Source of the DNA: Acidovorax_G lacteus
Lineage (GTDB): Bacteria; Pseudomonadota; Gammaproteobacteria; Burkholderiales; Burkholderiaceae_C
Assembly: GCF_039540375.1 (NCBI RefSeq)
Contig: NZ_BAABEX010000005.1
Coordinates: forward strand, 1-64,000
Direction: 5' to 3'
DNA length: 64,000 nt
Position numbers and translations under genes: made by a program. A model generated the notes under the pieces. That model ran no database searches. It was not told the DNA's origin and was given only the letters and a program-made list of their open reading frames with translations. Shown here piece after piece: positions 56,817-64,000 of the stretch (position 1 is its first letter; each line of letters begins with the position of its first letter).

Positions 56817-58649
56817 ATGGCGGTGCTAATACCCGCACTTGGCAGTTGCGTGGCCCGGATGACCAGCGGCGAAAAACGGGTGGCCGAAAGGCTGGAGCAA
56901 AAACTCGATGCAGATTACCTGCTGTGGTACGACGTGGCCGTGGGCCCGCGCTACCAGCACCCGGACTTTGTGGTCATGCACCCGCGCCGGGGCATCTTGA
57001 TTTTGGAGGTGAAGGACTATCGCCTCTCCACCATCCTGCAGGCCAACAAGCAGACCTGGCAAATCCACGGCGAAACCGGCCCTAAAACCCTGCCCAACCC
57101 GCTGGAGCAAGCCCGCCAATATGCCCACCAGGTGGTGCAAGCGCTGGAGCGTGATCCGCAACTCGTCCACCCCGACGGCCGCTACCAAGGCAAGCTGGCT
57201 TTTCCGTGGAGCTATGGTGTGGTGCTGCCCAACATCACCCGCGCGCAGTTCGACAAAGCCGAACTCGGCCACGCCATCGAGTCGCACCGCGTCGTCTGCC
57301 AAGACGAAATGGGCGAACACGTGGAACCCGAGGCCTTGCAAAGCCGCCTGTGGGACATGTTCCCGTACATGATGGGCGGGGCCATGTCGTTGCCGCAGAT
57401 GGACCGCGTGCGCTGGATCATGTTCCCCGAGGTGCGCGTGCAGGTGCAAGACCCGCTGTTTGACGACACCGACGAAGCCGCCGAGCTGCCCAGCATCATG
57501 CGCGTGATGGACCTGCAGCAAGAGCAGCTGGCTAGATCCCTGGGCGACGGGCACCGCGTCATCCACGGCGTGGCCGGTTCGGGCAAGACAATGATCCTGG
57601 GGTACCGCGCCGAGTACTTGGCCCGCGCCCACGCCGCAGGCAAGCCAGTGCTGGTGCTCTGCTACAACGAGCCCCTGGCCGTCAAGCTCGCCGCCACCAT
57701 GTCCGCCAAGGGCCTGAACGAGCGAGTGCACTGCGTCCACTTCCACAAATGGGCACGCGCCCAGCTGGTGGCCTATGGGCAAGCCTTGCCCGCAGACAAC
57801 CAGAGCGTGGACGCCAAGATGGCCGACATGGTCCAGCGCGTCATCACCGGCGTGGACCGGGGTCACATCCCCACCGGCCAATATCTGGCCGTGCTAATCG
57901 ACGAAGGCCACGACTTTGCGCCTGAATGGCTCAAGCTCGTTGCGCAAATGGTGGACCCCACCACCAATAGCTTGTTGGTGCTGTACGACGACGCGCAAAG
58001 CATTTACGAGCGGGGCCGCAAAAAGAACTTCAGCTTCAAAAGCGTTGGCATCCAGGCCCAGGGCCGAACCACCATCCTCAAGATCAACTACCGCAACACG
58101 CGGCAGATTTTGCAAACCGCCAACGCCATCGCGGGCGACCTGCTCACCGCCGAAGACCGCGACGACGACGGCATCCCCCTCGTCAAACCCGTAAGCTGCG
58201 GCCGCGACGGCCCCGAGCCCATCGTCATCAATTTGCCCACCCTGCCCGAACAGGCCGCCAAGATCGCCGAGCTGCTGCAAGGCGCACATGCGGATGGCTT
58301 TGCCTGGGGCGACATGGCCGTGCTGTGCCGCACCGAAAAAATCCGCGACCTGTGCGCTAGCGCCCTCTACAAACGCGGCGTGCCCGTGCAAAACCGCCGG
58401 GGGCCGGGCGACTACGACCCGCTGGCCAACAGCGTGAAGGTCATGACCATGAAGGTGAGCAAGGGCCTGGAATTCCCGATGGTGGCGATACCGGGGGTGG
58501 AGCGGCTGGGGGCAGAGGCTACCGATGCGGGAGAGGGTGCGCAGGCGCTGTCAGAAGTCGAGGCGCAGGCGCGCAGGGAGGCGGCGCGGGTGTTGTATGT
58601 GGCGGCGACCAGGGCTACGCAGAGGTTGGTGTTGGCAGGGATACCTTAG
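56817..58649 (+). CDS. NERD-domain nuclease / UvrD-like helicase fusion
   Basis: A 610-residue protein. The N-terminal NERD nuclease-related domain (~15-135) shows the PD-(D/E)xK-like set Asp50, Glu64 and Lys66 (YQHPDFVVM, ILILEVKDY). A superfamily-1 helicase follows, with Walker A GVAGSGKTM (251-259), Walker B LIDEGHDF (Asp362-Glu363), INYRNTRQI, MTMKVSKGLEFP and LYVAATRATQRLV. It probably unwinds and cleaves DNA. Its base composition matches the GC-rich neighbours, but its 3' neighbour is AT-rich. The ending is close to the last helicase motif, so slight truncation is possible. Confidence 0.9.
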   Translation: MAVLIPALGSCVARMTSGEKRVAERLEQKLDADYLLWYDVAVGPRYQHPDFVVMHPRRGILILEVKDYRLSTILQANKQTWQIHGETGPKTLPNPLEQARQYAHQVVQALERDPQLVHPDGRYQGKLAFPWSYGVVLPNITRAQFDKAELGHAIESHRVVCQDEMGEHVEPEALQSRLWDMFPYMMGGAMSLPQMDRVRWIMFPEVRVQVQDPLFDDTDEAAELPSIMRVMDLQQEQLARSLGDGHRVIHGVAGSGKTMILGYRAEYLARAHAAGKPVLVLCYNEPLAVKLAATMSAKGLNERVHCVHFHKWARAQLVAYGQALPADNQSVDAKMADMVQRVITGVDRGHIPTGQYLAVLIDEGHDFAPEWLKLVAQMVDPTTNSLLVLYDDAQSIYERGRKKNFSFKSVGIQAQGRTTILKINYRNTRQILQTANAIAGDLLTAEDRDDDGIPLVKPVSCGRDGPEPIVINLPTLPEQAAKIAELLQGAHADGFAWGDMAVLCRTEKIRDLCASALYKRGVPVQNRRGPGDYDPLANSVKVMTMKVSKGLEFPMVAIPGVERLGAEATDAGEGAQALSEVEAQARREAARVLYVAATRATQRLVLAGIP

Positions 58650-58725
58650 CCTGGATTATTCCTGCTTCATCTAACGATAAATTTTAAATCTGTATTTGTT
58701 GGTGATTTTTCTTGCGGTTTGAATT

Positions 58726-60288
58726 ATGAATAGTCAAGAAATTGAAAATAATATTTTGAGTATTTTGCGTGCCACATCTTCCTCTCCTTTTCTTTTTGTT
58801 GGATCGGGGTTTTCGAGAAGATATTTTAATCTTCCGCAATGGGATGAACTTCTTAAGAAGTTCTGTAGGGATGAAGATGAGTTTGATGAATTGATGGCTA
58901 CTGCATCGCAAAACCTCCCCAATGTGGCCACTCTGCTTGCAGAGCGTTACCATGATCGATGGTGGAATGAAAATGGTTTTTCGAAAAATAGAGATAATTT
59001 CAAGTCTCTCTCAAATGGAAAGAAGCTTTCCAATAAAACATCAGCTTTGCGGTGGGAGATCTGCGGCTATATAAATAATCTATCTAAATCTGGAAAATAT
59101 CTGCTTGAGGATGAAATTAATGTATTGAAAACAATAAACATTGACGGAATTATCACAACTAATTGGGACGGTCTTCTGGAGGAGATATTTCCAGAGCATG
59201 AAGTATATATTGGTCAGGAGGATTTGTTATTTTCTAACCCGCAGTCAGTTGGTGAAATTTATAAAATTCATGGCTGTGCATCCGACCACGAAACCTTGGT
59301 ATTGACCGCGGATGATTATTCAAATTTTCACAGACTGAATCCTTATCTTGCTGCCAAGCTAATCACGATTTTTGTTGAACATCCTGTTGTGTTTATTGGA
59401 TATTCCATGCAGGATGAAAATATCATTTCTTTGCTTTCATCTATCGTTGGTGTTTTGGATCAGGAGAAGCTGACCAAATTGAGTAAAAACTTAATTTTTT
59501 TACAAAGAGCCAAAGGTGCTCCCAGTTCAATTGAGGGTTACACCTTGCAGTTTGGTAATAGATCAATACCAACAACGGTTGTTAAAAGTGATGATTTTTC
59601 ACCGGTTTATCAAGCGATATCTGCGGTGGAGAAAAAGATACCAGTCAGATTGCTGAGACTCTATAAGCAGCAATTTTATGAGATAGTTAGCAGCACTCAG
59701 CCCAGCAAACGAATGCATGTGGTTAACGAGACAGAGTTATCAAAAGAAAAAGAAGTCCAGTTTGTTGTGGGTTTAAGTGTAGCTACAGACGCAGCTAGCA
59801 GGATTGGCTATAAGGGCATAAAGGTAATAGACCTATTTGTTGATTTGCTGATTGATGCAAATTATAAGAGTGACCTCATCTTGTCGGATACAATCCCAAA
59901 TGTCTCTGCTGCGACAAAATATATTCCCATATTTAAGCACTTGAGGCGTGTTCAAATTGACAACAAGAGTGCATTGAATTCTTCGGGCTATGATTTGACT
60001 GGCCGGTTGCCTCTAAAGGGGGCTGAGTTCTACCAGACTGTGACATATAAAGAGCGCTACAAGAGAGATGCAGGCGGCTTGAGTTTTTCTCAGATTCAGA
60101 GAAAATTTGACCCTTCCGTTGCGGCATATTTAATACCATTTATGCCTGAAAGCTTGCTGGATTTGTCGGCGCTGGAAAAATTTTTGTTAAAGAATATTGA
60201 AAGAATAAAAACGCAAGGCGCTTCTTCAACGCCCTTTCGTAAGCTTGCTTGTTTCTACGACTGGAAGGTAAACGGCTTCGATTTGTAG
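58726..60288 (+). CDS. AT-rich SIR2-domain protein, candidate anti-phage NADase
   Basis: A 520-residue protein with an N-terminal SIR2-like domain (~18-300). The NAD-binding GSGFS (26-30), TTNWD (144-148, Asn146 and Asp148), KIHG with His182 and IGYSMQDENI (224-233) preserve the catalytic set. The C-terminal ~220 residues match nothing I recognise. Codon use and base composition are far more AT-rich than everything around, indicating recent transfer. In bacterial defence systems such SIR2 domains deplete NAD on infection. It starts 76 bases after the NERD-helicase, in an AT-rich leader without a strong ribosome site. Whether both work together is inference. Confidence 0.88.
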   Translation: MNSQEIENNILSILRATSSSPFLFVGSGFSRRYFNLPQWDELLKKFCRDEDEFDELMATASQNLPNVATLLAERYHDRWWNENGFSKNRDNFKSLSNGKKLSNKTSALRWEICGYINNLSKSGKYLLEDEINVLKTINIDGIITTNWDGLLEEIFPEHEVYIGQEDLLFSNPQSVGEIYKIHGCASDHETLVLTADDYSNFHRLNPYLAAKLITIFVEHPVVFIGYSMQDENIISLLSSIVGVLDQEKLTKLSKNLIFLQRAKGAPSSIEGYTLQFGNRSIPTTVVKSDDFSPVYQAISAVEKKIPVRLLRLYKQQFYEIVSSTQPSKRMHVVNETELSKEKEVQFVVGLSVATDAASRIGYKGIKVIDLFVDLLIDANYKSDLILSDTIPNVSAATKYIPIFKHLRRVQIDNKSALNSSGYDLTGRLPLKGAEFYQTVTYKERYKRDAGGLSFSQIQRKFDPSVAAYLIPFMPESLLDLSALEKFLLKNIERIKTQGASSTPFRKLACFYDWKVNGFDL

Positions 60289-60312
60289 AGTAATTTAAAT
60301 AGTGGAAAATGA

Positions 60313-60501
60313 GTGCAGGTTGCAAGGCATCTCTATCTGAAATCCGCCCGGCTGCGGGCGCTGGGGGCAGAAGTGAAGCCGCCCCGCCCACGGGTGGAGG
60401 GCGAGGGGCAGTCACTGTACTTTTACGACTTTGACAACCACCTGTTTGAGCTGCACACCAGCACGCTGGCGCAGCGGCTGGCGCGGTATGCGCAGGGGTA
60501 G
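60313..60501 (+). pseudogene. VOC/fosfomycin-resistance-type gene, 3' remnant
   Basis: Only the last ~55 codons of a glyoxalase/VOC protein remain. GQSLYFYDFDNHLFELHTST and LAQRLARY resemble the closing metal-site strand of FosA/FosX-like fosfomycin-modifying enzymes. The conserved part begins near 60340, and upstream is the AT-rich SIR2 segment. The GTG at 60313 is not a natural start. I infer that the incoming SIR2 DNA removed the 5' part. Confidence 0.75.
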
Positions 60502-60540
60502 GTGGTGGTGACTTGCTGCGTTGCTATACCGCGAATTGCT

Positions 60541-60588
60541 TCTGATTTGATAGCTGCTAGCGCTTATTCCTAAAGCGCTAGCAGCCTA
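60541..60588. repeat. Dispersed palindromic repeat at the end of the Fic gene
   Basis: GCTGCTAGCGCTT (60553-60565) and AAGCGCTAGCAGC (60573-60585) form a perfect 13-base stem with a 7-base loop. The element contributes the Fic stop codon (CTA on plus, 60586-60588). It lies between convergent genes and may act as terminator. Confidence 0.75.
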
Positions 60589-61713
60589 TTTGACCAAGGT
60601 GTAGGCGGTATTCCGCCCGCCACCTTCCAGCCGCGCCAGCACGCCCCGGGCCAACAGGTCGTTGATGTCGCGCAGTGCAGTATCGGGCGAGCATTTGGCC
60701 ATCGCCGCCCACTTGGCGTTGGTCAGTTTGCCTTCCATGCCATCCAGTACGCGGTTCAGCACCTGCGTTTGGCGGGTGTTCATGGGCGTGCCCGCCCAGC
60801 GCTGCCAGAACTGGGCTTTGTCCAGCACGCCCGCCAGTGTGGCGTCTGAGCCCTGCACGGCGCGCAGCAGGCAGCCCAGAAACCAGTGCAGCCACGGGGT
60901 CACGTCCAGCGGGCCTTTTTGGGTGGCTTCTAGCTGGTCGTAATAGTCTTTGCGCTCGCGCTGAATCTGTGCGCTGAAGCTGTAAAAGCGCTGATGTGTG
61001 CCTTCAGCGCGTGCCAGGGCCATATCGCCCACGGCGCGGCTCAGGCGGCCGTTGCCGTCGTCAAACGGGTGCAGGGTGACCAGCCACAAGTGGGCCAGCC
61101 CGGCTTTGATGAGGGCGTCGCCCACTGGGGCGGCTTCAAACCAGTCAAAAAAGGCCTGGGTTTGCGCGGGCAGGGTGGCGGCGGGCGGGGCTTCGAAGTG
61201 CACTTTCTCTCTGCCCACTGGGCCGGACACCACTTGCATGGGGCCGCTGGCATCGGTGCGCCACCCGGCCACGGTGATGCGCATGCGCCCGCTGTAGCCG
61301 GTGGGGAACAGCGCCGCGTGCCAGCCAAACAGGCGCTCGGCGGTCAGGGGTTGGTCAAAGTTGCGGGTGGCGTCCAGCACCACATCCACCACGCCGTCCA
61401 CATTACGGTCGCTGGGGGCCAGGGCTCCAATATCGAGCCCCAGCTTGCGGGCCACGGAGGAGCGCACGGCGTCCAGGTCCAGCCGCTCGCCCTCAATGGC
61501 GCTAGTGGTGACGACTTCTTGCGTCAGCACCTGCAAGGTGGCCTGGTCGCGCTGCGCCAGCCCCAGCTCTGCCATGCGCCCGGCCAGCATGCCCTGTGCG
61601 CGGTGCACCTGTGCCAGTGGCGCGGCCAGGGCGGCGGCATCAAAAGCAAGGTTCGGCCAATCGGGCAACTGCCAGAGGTAGCGGGGCGTGCGGGTGGGGC
61701 GGTGGGGGCGCAT
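60586..61713 (-). CDS. Fic-domain AMP-transferase family protein
   Basis: A 375-residue Fic protein. The active-site motif HPFDDGNGRLSR has catalytic His215. An N-terminal inhibitory helix TSAIEGE (70-76) fits the class II (S/T)xxxE(G/N) motif, with Glu74 expected to block ATP. A winged-helix-like C-terminal domain (~300-375; LRDINDLLARGVLARLEGGG) may bind DNA. Fic enzymes AMPylate target proteins; the targets here are unknown. The ATG at 61713 is chosen. No antitoxin gene is adjacent, which agrees with internal inhibition. Confidence 0.92.
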   Translation of the reverse strand: MRPHRPTRTPRYLWQLPDWPNLAFDAAALAAPLAQVHRAQGMLAGRMAELGLAQRDQATLQVLTQEVVTTSAIEGERLDLDAVRSSVARKLGLDIGALAPSDRNVDGVVDVVLDATRNFDQPLTAERLFGWHAALFPTGYSGRMRITVAGWRTDASGPMQVVSGPVGREKVHFEAPPAATLPAQTQAFFDWFEAAPVGDALIKAGLAHLWLVTLHPFDDGNGRLSRAVGDMALARAEGTHQRFYSFSAQIQRERKDYYDQLEATQKGPLDVTPWLHWFLGCLLRAVQGSDATLAGVLDKAQFWQRWAGTPMNTRQTQVLNRVLDGMEGKLTNAKWAAMAKCSPDTALRDINDLLARGVLARLEGGGRNTAYTLVK

Positions 61714-61879
61714 GCGGTGATTATGGAGGTTATTCACCGCAAATAATGCGGCGAATAAATGCGCTTTTCGCCGCACATCTGTTGCTGCACAAGAGGCTGG
61801 CGACATGGCATTCACCGCCTGCGCTGGATTGCGCTGGCTTGCGTGCGGCGCACCCGCATGGCTGCGCATGGTGCCCGCT

Positions 61880-62536
61880 ATGCTCCCCACCCGACGAAAC
61901 ACGAAATACACGATACCCGCCCTGCACGAAATCATTTGCCCCCACTGCACCAAAGCCTTCAAGATCGACGAGGCGGTGTATGTCGGCATCCTCAAGCAGG
62001 TGCGCCATGGCGAGTTTGAGCAAGCTTTGCACGAGCGCCTCAAATTGGCCGAGCGGGAAAAGCAGGGCGCCATTGCGCTGGCCAAGACGGAGGTGACCAA
62101 TGCGCTGCAAAAGGCAGCGGCGGCCAAAGACACCGGATTCAGGCGCTGACAACCCAGCTCGACGCGGGCGAGGTGGCGCGCAAGCTGGCCGGTACCGAGG
62201 CTTTGGGCACGGTGAGCAAAGAGCGCGATGCGCTGGCCAGCGAGCTGGCCCAAGCATGCAGCGCACAGCAGGCTGATGCCCAGTTGGCCGAGACCAAGCT
62301 GGCCCAGGCGCTGCAGGCCGAAGCCGCAAAAAAGACGCCGAGATTCAGGCCCTGCAAGCCAACCTGGCGGCTAGCGATGTGGGGTACGGAAACTGGCGGT
62401 GAACCAGGCCGTGAGCGTGATGGCTCAAGAGCGTGATGCGCTAAAGAGCGAGTTCATCTCGTCATTGTCAGAAACCAGTTGCAAGAGAACCCCGACGATG
62501 GCGGCGAAATTTGCGGAGTTGAAGGCGCTTGACTGA
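61880..62536 (+). pseudogene. DUF2130 protein, frameshifted 5' remnant
   Basis: The N-terminal part of a DUF2130 protein: ALHEIICPHCTKAFKIDEAV, a coiled-coil KLAEREKQGAIALAKTEVTN, then AGEVARKLAGTEAL. Three apparent single-base losses (near 62137, 62327 and 62382) move the reading frame, and restoring them gives continuous coiled-coil sequence (for example AVNQAVSVMAQERDALKSEF). The C-terminal domain is missing after 62536. Sequencing error is a possible but less likely cause, given also the truncation. Confidence 0.8.
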
Positions 62537-62542
62537 ACCTCT

Positions 62543-62650
62543 TACGCCTGAACGTGGAAAGGCGTAAGCAGGCCCCGTTTGAGGTTTTTCAAAATGCCAA
62601 CTCGCTCGTCGAGACAACCCCGAAACGGCTTGCCGGTCAAATCGGCAAGC
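62543..62650. other. Two hairpins between DUF2130 remnant and glnS
   Basis: CTTACGCC/GGCGTAAG (62543-62570) and GCTTGCCG/CGGCAAGC (about 62626-62649) form perfect 8-base stems. They lie in the 166-base space downstream of glnS. Neither has a clear T-run on the glnS strand. No gene is recognised here. Confidence 0.45.
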
Positions 62651-62702
62651 GTTCCGGGGGCAATGTCAACCCCAACTCCATGTCTGTGCGAGCGTGTGGC
62701 TG

Positions 62703-64000
62703 TTATTTCCCCCAAGAATCCTTCAACCCCGTCACCCGGTTGAACACCACTTTCCCGCTCACGCCATGGTCCGCCCGGTCGGCTACGAAGTAGCCGTGCC
62801 GCTCGAACTGAAACTTCTGGTCCGGCTGGGCAGCCGCCAATGACGGCTCCACAAACGCCGTCACCGCCTTCAAGCTGCCCGGGTTCAGCAAACTCAAGAA
62901 GTCTTTGCCGCCCGCGTCGGGCTGGGCGTCGGTGAACAGGCGGTCGTACAGGCGCACTTCGGCCTGCACGCCGTCCTGCACGCCCACCCAGGTGATGGCG
63001 GCCTTGGCTTTCACGCTGTCGGCGCCGGGGGTGCCGCTCTTGGTGCCGGGGATGACTTTGGCGTGCACTTCGGTCACGGTGCCGTTGGCATCCTTGGCGC
63101 AGCCGGTGCATTCGATGACGTAGCCGCCCTTCAGGCGCACCACGTTGCCCGGGTAGAGCCGCTTGTAGCCCTTGGGCGGCACTTCTTCAAAGTCTTCGCG
63201 CTCGATCCACACCTCTTTGCCGATCTTGAACACGCGGTCGGGCGGCGGGGTTTGGCCTTCGGCAATGGCGCTGTGGGGCAGGGCGGGCTGGGTGCAGTCT
63301 TCGGTGTAGGCGTCGCTGCCAAAGGCTTCGGCCCAGTTGGTCAGCACCAGCTTGACGGGGTCGAGCACGGCCATGCCGCGGTGGGCTTTGTGTTCCAGGT
63401 CTTCGCGCAGGCAGCCTTCGAGCGTGCTGTAGTCGATCCACGAATAGTCTTTGGTCACGCCGATGCGTTCGCAAAAGAGCTGCAGCGCCTCGGGCGTGTA
63501 GCCGCGGCGGCGCAGGCCCACGATGGTGGGCATGCGGGGGTCGTCCCAGCCGCTGACGATGCCGTTGTCTACCAGATGCTTGAGCTTGCGCTTGCTGGTG
63601 ACCACGTAGGTGAGGTTCAGGCGCGCAAATTCGTACTGGCGCGGCTGCGGCGTGCTGATGAGGCCGCCTTCGCGCAGGCGGTCGAGCAGCCAGTCGTAAA
63701 ACGGGCGCTGGTCTTCAAACTCCAGCGTGCAGATGCTGTGGGTGATCTGCTCCAGCGCGTCTTCAATGGGGTGGGCAAAGGTGTACATCGGGTAGATGCA
63801 CCACTTGTTGCCGGTGTGGTGGTGTTCGGCGTGCTTGATGCGGTAGATGGCCGGGTCGCGCAGGTTGATGTTGGGGCTGGCCATGTCGATCTTGGCGCGC
63901 AGCACGGCCGCGCCGTCGGGCAGCTTGCCGTCGCGCATCTCGCGAAAGCGCGCCAGGTTCTCGGCCGGGGTGCGGGTGCGGAAGGGGCTGTCCACGCCGG
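62703..64000 (-). CDS. glnS: Glutaminyl-tRNA synthetase GlnS, C-terminal part
   Basis: Charges tRNA-Gln with glutamine. The visible 432 residues include IYRIKHAEHHHTGNKWCIYP, YPMYTFAHPIEDALEQITHS and the KMSKS-equivalent VVTSKRKLKHLV. Beta-barrel anticodon-binding domains follow. The N-terminal HIGH motif is beyond the right edge. The TAA stop is at 62703. The ending FNRVTGLKDSWGK is typical of the family. Confidence 0.97.
   Translation of the reverse strand, partial: GVDSPFRTRTPAENLARFREMRDGKLPDGAAVLRAKIDMASPNINLRDPAIYRIKHAEHHHTGNKWCIYPMYTFAHPIEDALEQITHSICTLEFEDQRPFYDWLLDRLREGGLISTPQPRQYEFARLNLTYVVTSKRKLKHLVDNGIVSGWDDPRMPTIVGLRRRGYTPEALQLFCERIGVTKDYSWIDYSTLEGCLREDLEHKAHRGMAVLDPVKLVLTNWAEAFGSDAYTEDCTQPALPHSAIAEGQTPPPDRVFKIGKEVWIEREDFEEVPPKGYKRLYPGNVVRLKGGYVIECTGCAKDANGTVTEVHAKVIPGTKSGTPGADSVKAKAAITWVGVQDGVQAEVRLYDRLFTDAQPDAGGKDFLSLLNPGSLKAVTAFVEPSLAAAQPDQKFQFERHGYFVADRADHGVSGKVVFNRVTGLKDSWGK

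Noticed and set aside
58650..58725. Mobile-element end or attachment site at the left boundary of the SIR2 gene
   Set aside because: Only an AT-rich 76-base leader is seen; no inverted terminal repeat or target duplication matching the right side could be recognised by eye.

Overview
The window looks like chromosomal DNA from a GC-rich betaproteobacterium of the family Comamonadaceae, most likely Acidovorax or a close relative. This is inferred from gene content (ribB-ribH-nusB, ybgC-tolQRA, suhB/trmJ, mog-yjgA/pmbA), from the coding density, and from a dispersed short palindromic repeat (core GCTGCTCGTGCTT, loop, AAGCACGAGCAGC) of a kind I associate with this family. No rRNA, tRNA, CRISPR array or intact insertion sequence was seen.

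Layout. Positions 1-24215 are rich in cyclic-di-GMP signalling: an EAL protein cut by the left edge, a giant tripartite histidine kinase followed by an HD-GYP response regulator, a PilZ protein, a REC-GGDEF protein, a membrane GGDEF protein and two GGDEF-EAL proteins. Housekeeping genes are interleaved: suhB, trmJ, cysE, mog-yjgA, pmbA, yqeY, rpsU, a flavoprotein and a thioesterase. Positions 24584-25979 hold an XRE/MmyB-type regulator divergent from a small membrane protein, with a three-half-site operator candidate between them. Positions 25992-34050 are a ten-gene minus-strand run: ferredoxin, ribB with a degenerate RibA domain, ribH, nusB, aminotransferase, ybgC, tolQ, tolR, tolA, trhP/yegQ. 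Positions 34051-34622 hold a duplicated segment with perfect DnaA boxes, followed by an SDR oxidoreductase, gshA, two small proteins, an RbgA/YlqF-like GTPase, an aspartoacylase-like zinc hydrolase, a DMT transporter and a GNAT acetyltransferase.

Positions 41601-48514 form a surface/secretion locus: a Tat-signal protein divergent from three tandem phage-tail-collar paralogues and a 1538-residue secreted protein with SBBP repeats, Ig-like repeats and a C-terminal IPTL-CTERM anchor. Positions 48541-56656 carry mainly housekeeping and small hypothetical genes (pseudouridine synthase, ankyrin, DHH phosphoesterase, nuclease, lipoprotein, paired YeeE/YedE transporters, UPF0114, M14 peptidase, DUF924). 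Positions 56817-62536 are an accessory, rearranged segment: NERD-nuclease/helicase, a strikingly AT-rich SIR2-domain protein (defence candidate), a 5'-truncated VOC/fosfomycin-resistance-like remnant, a Fic protein and a frameshifted DUF2130 remnant. The window ends inside glnS.

The most interesting signals are the NERD-helicase plus AT-rich SIR2 pair at a scarred site, the tail-collar/IPTL-CTERM locus, and the dispersed palindromic repeats. Two copies of these repeats lie inside conserved genes (trmJ and a flavoprotein) and are translated.
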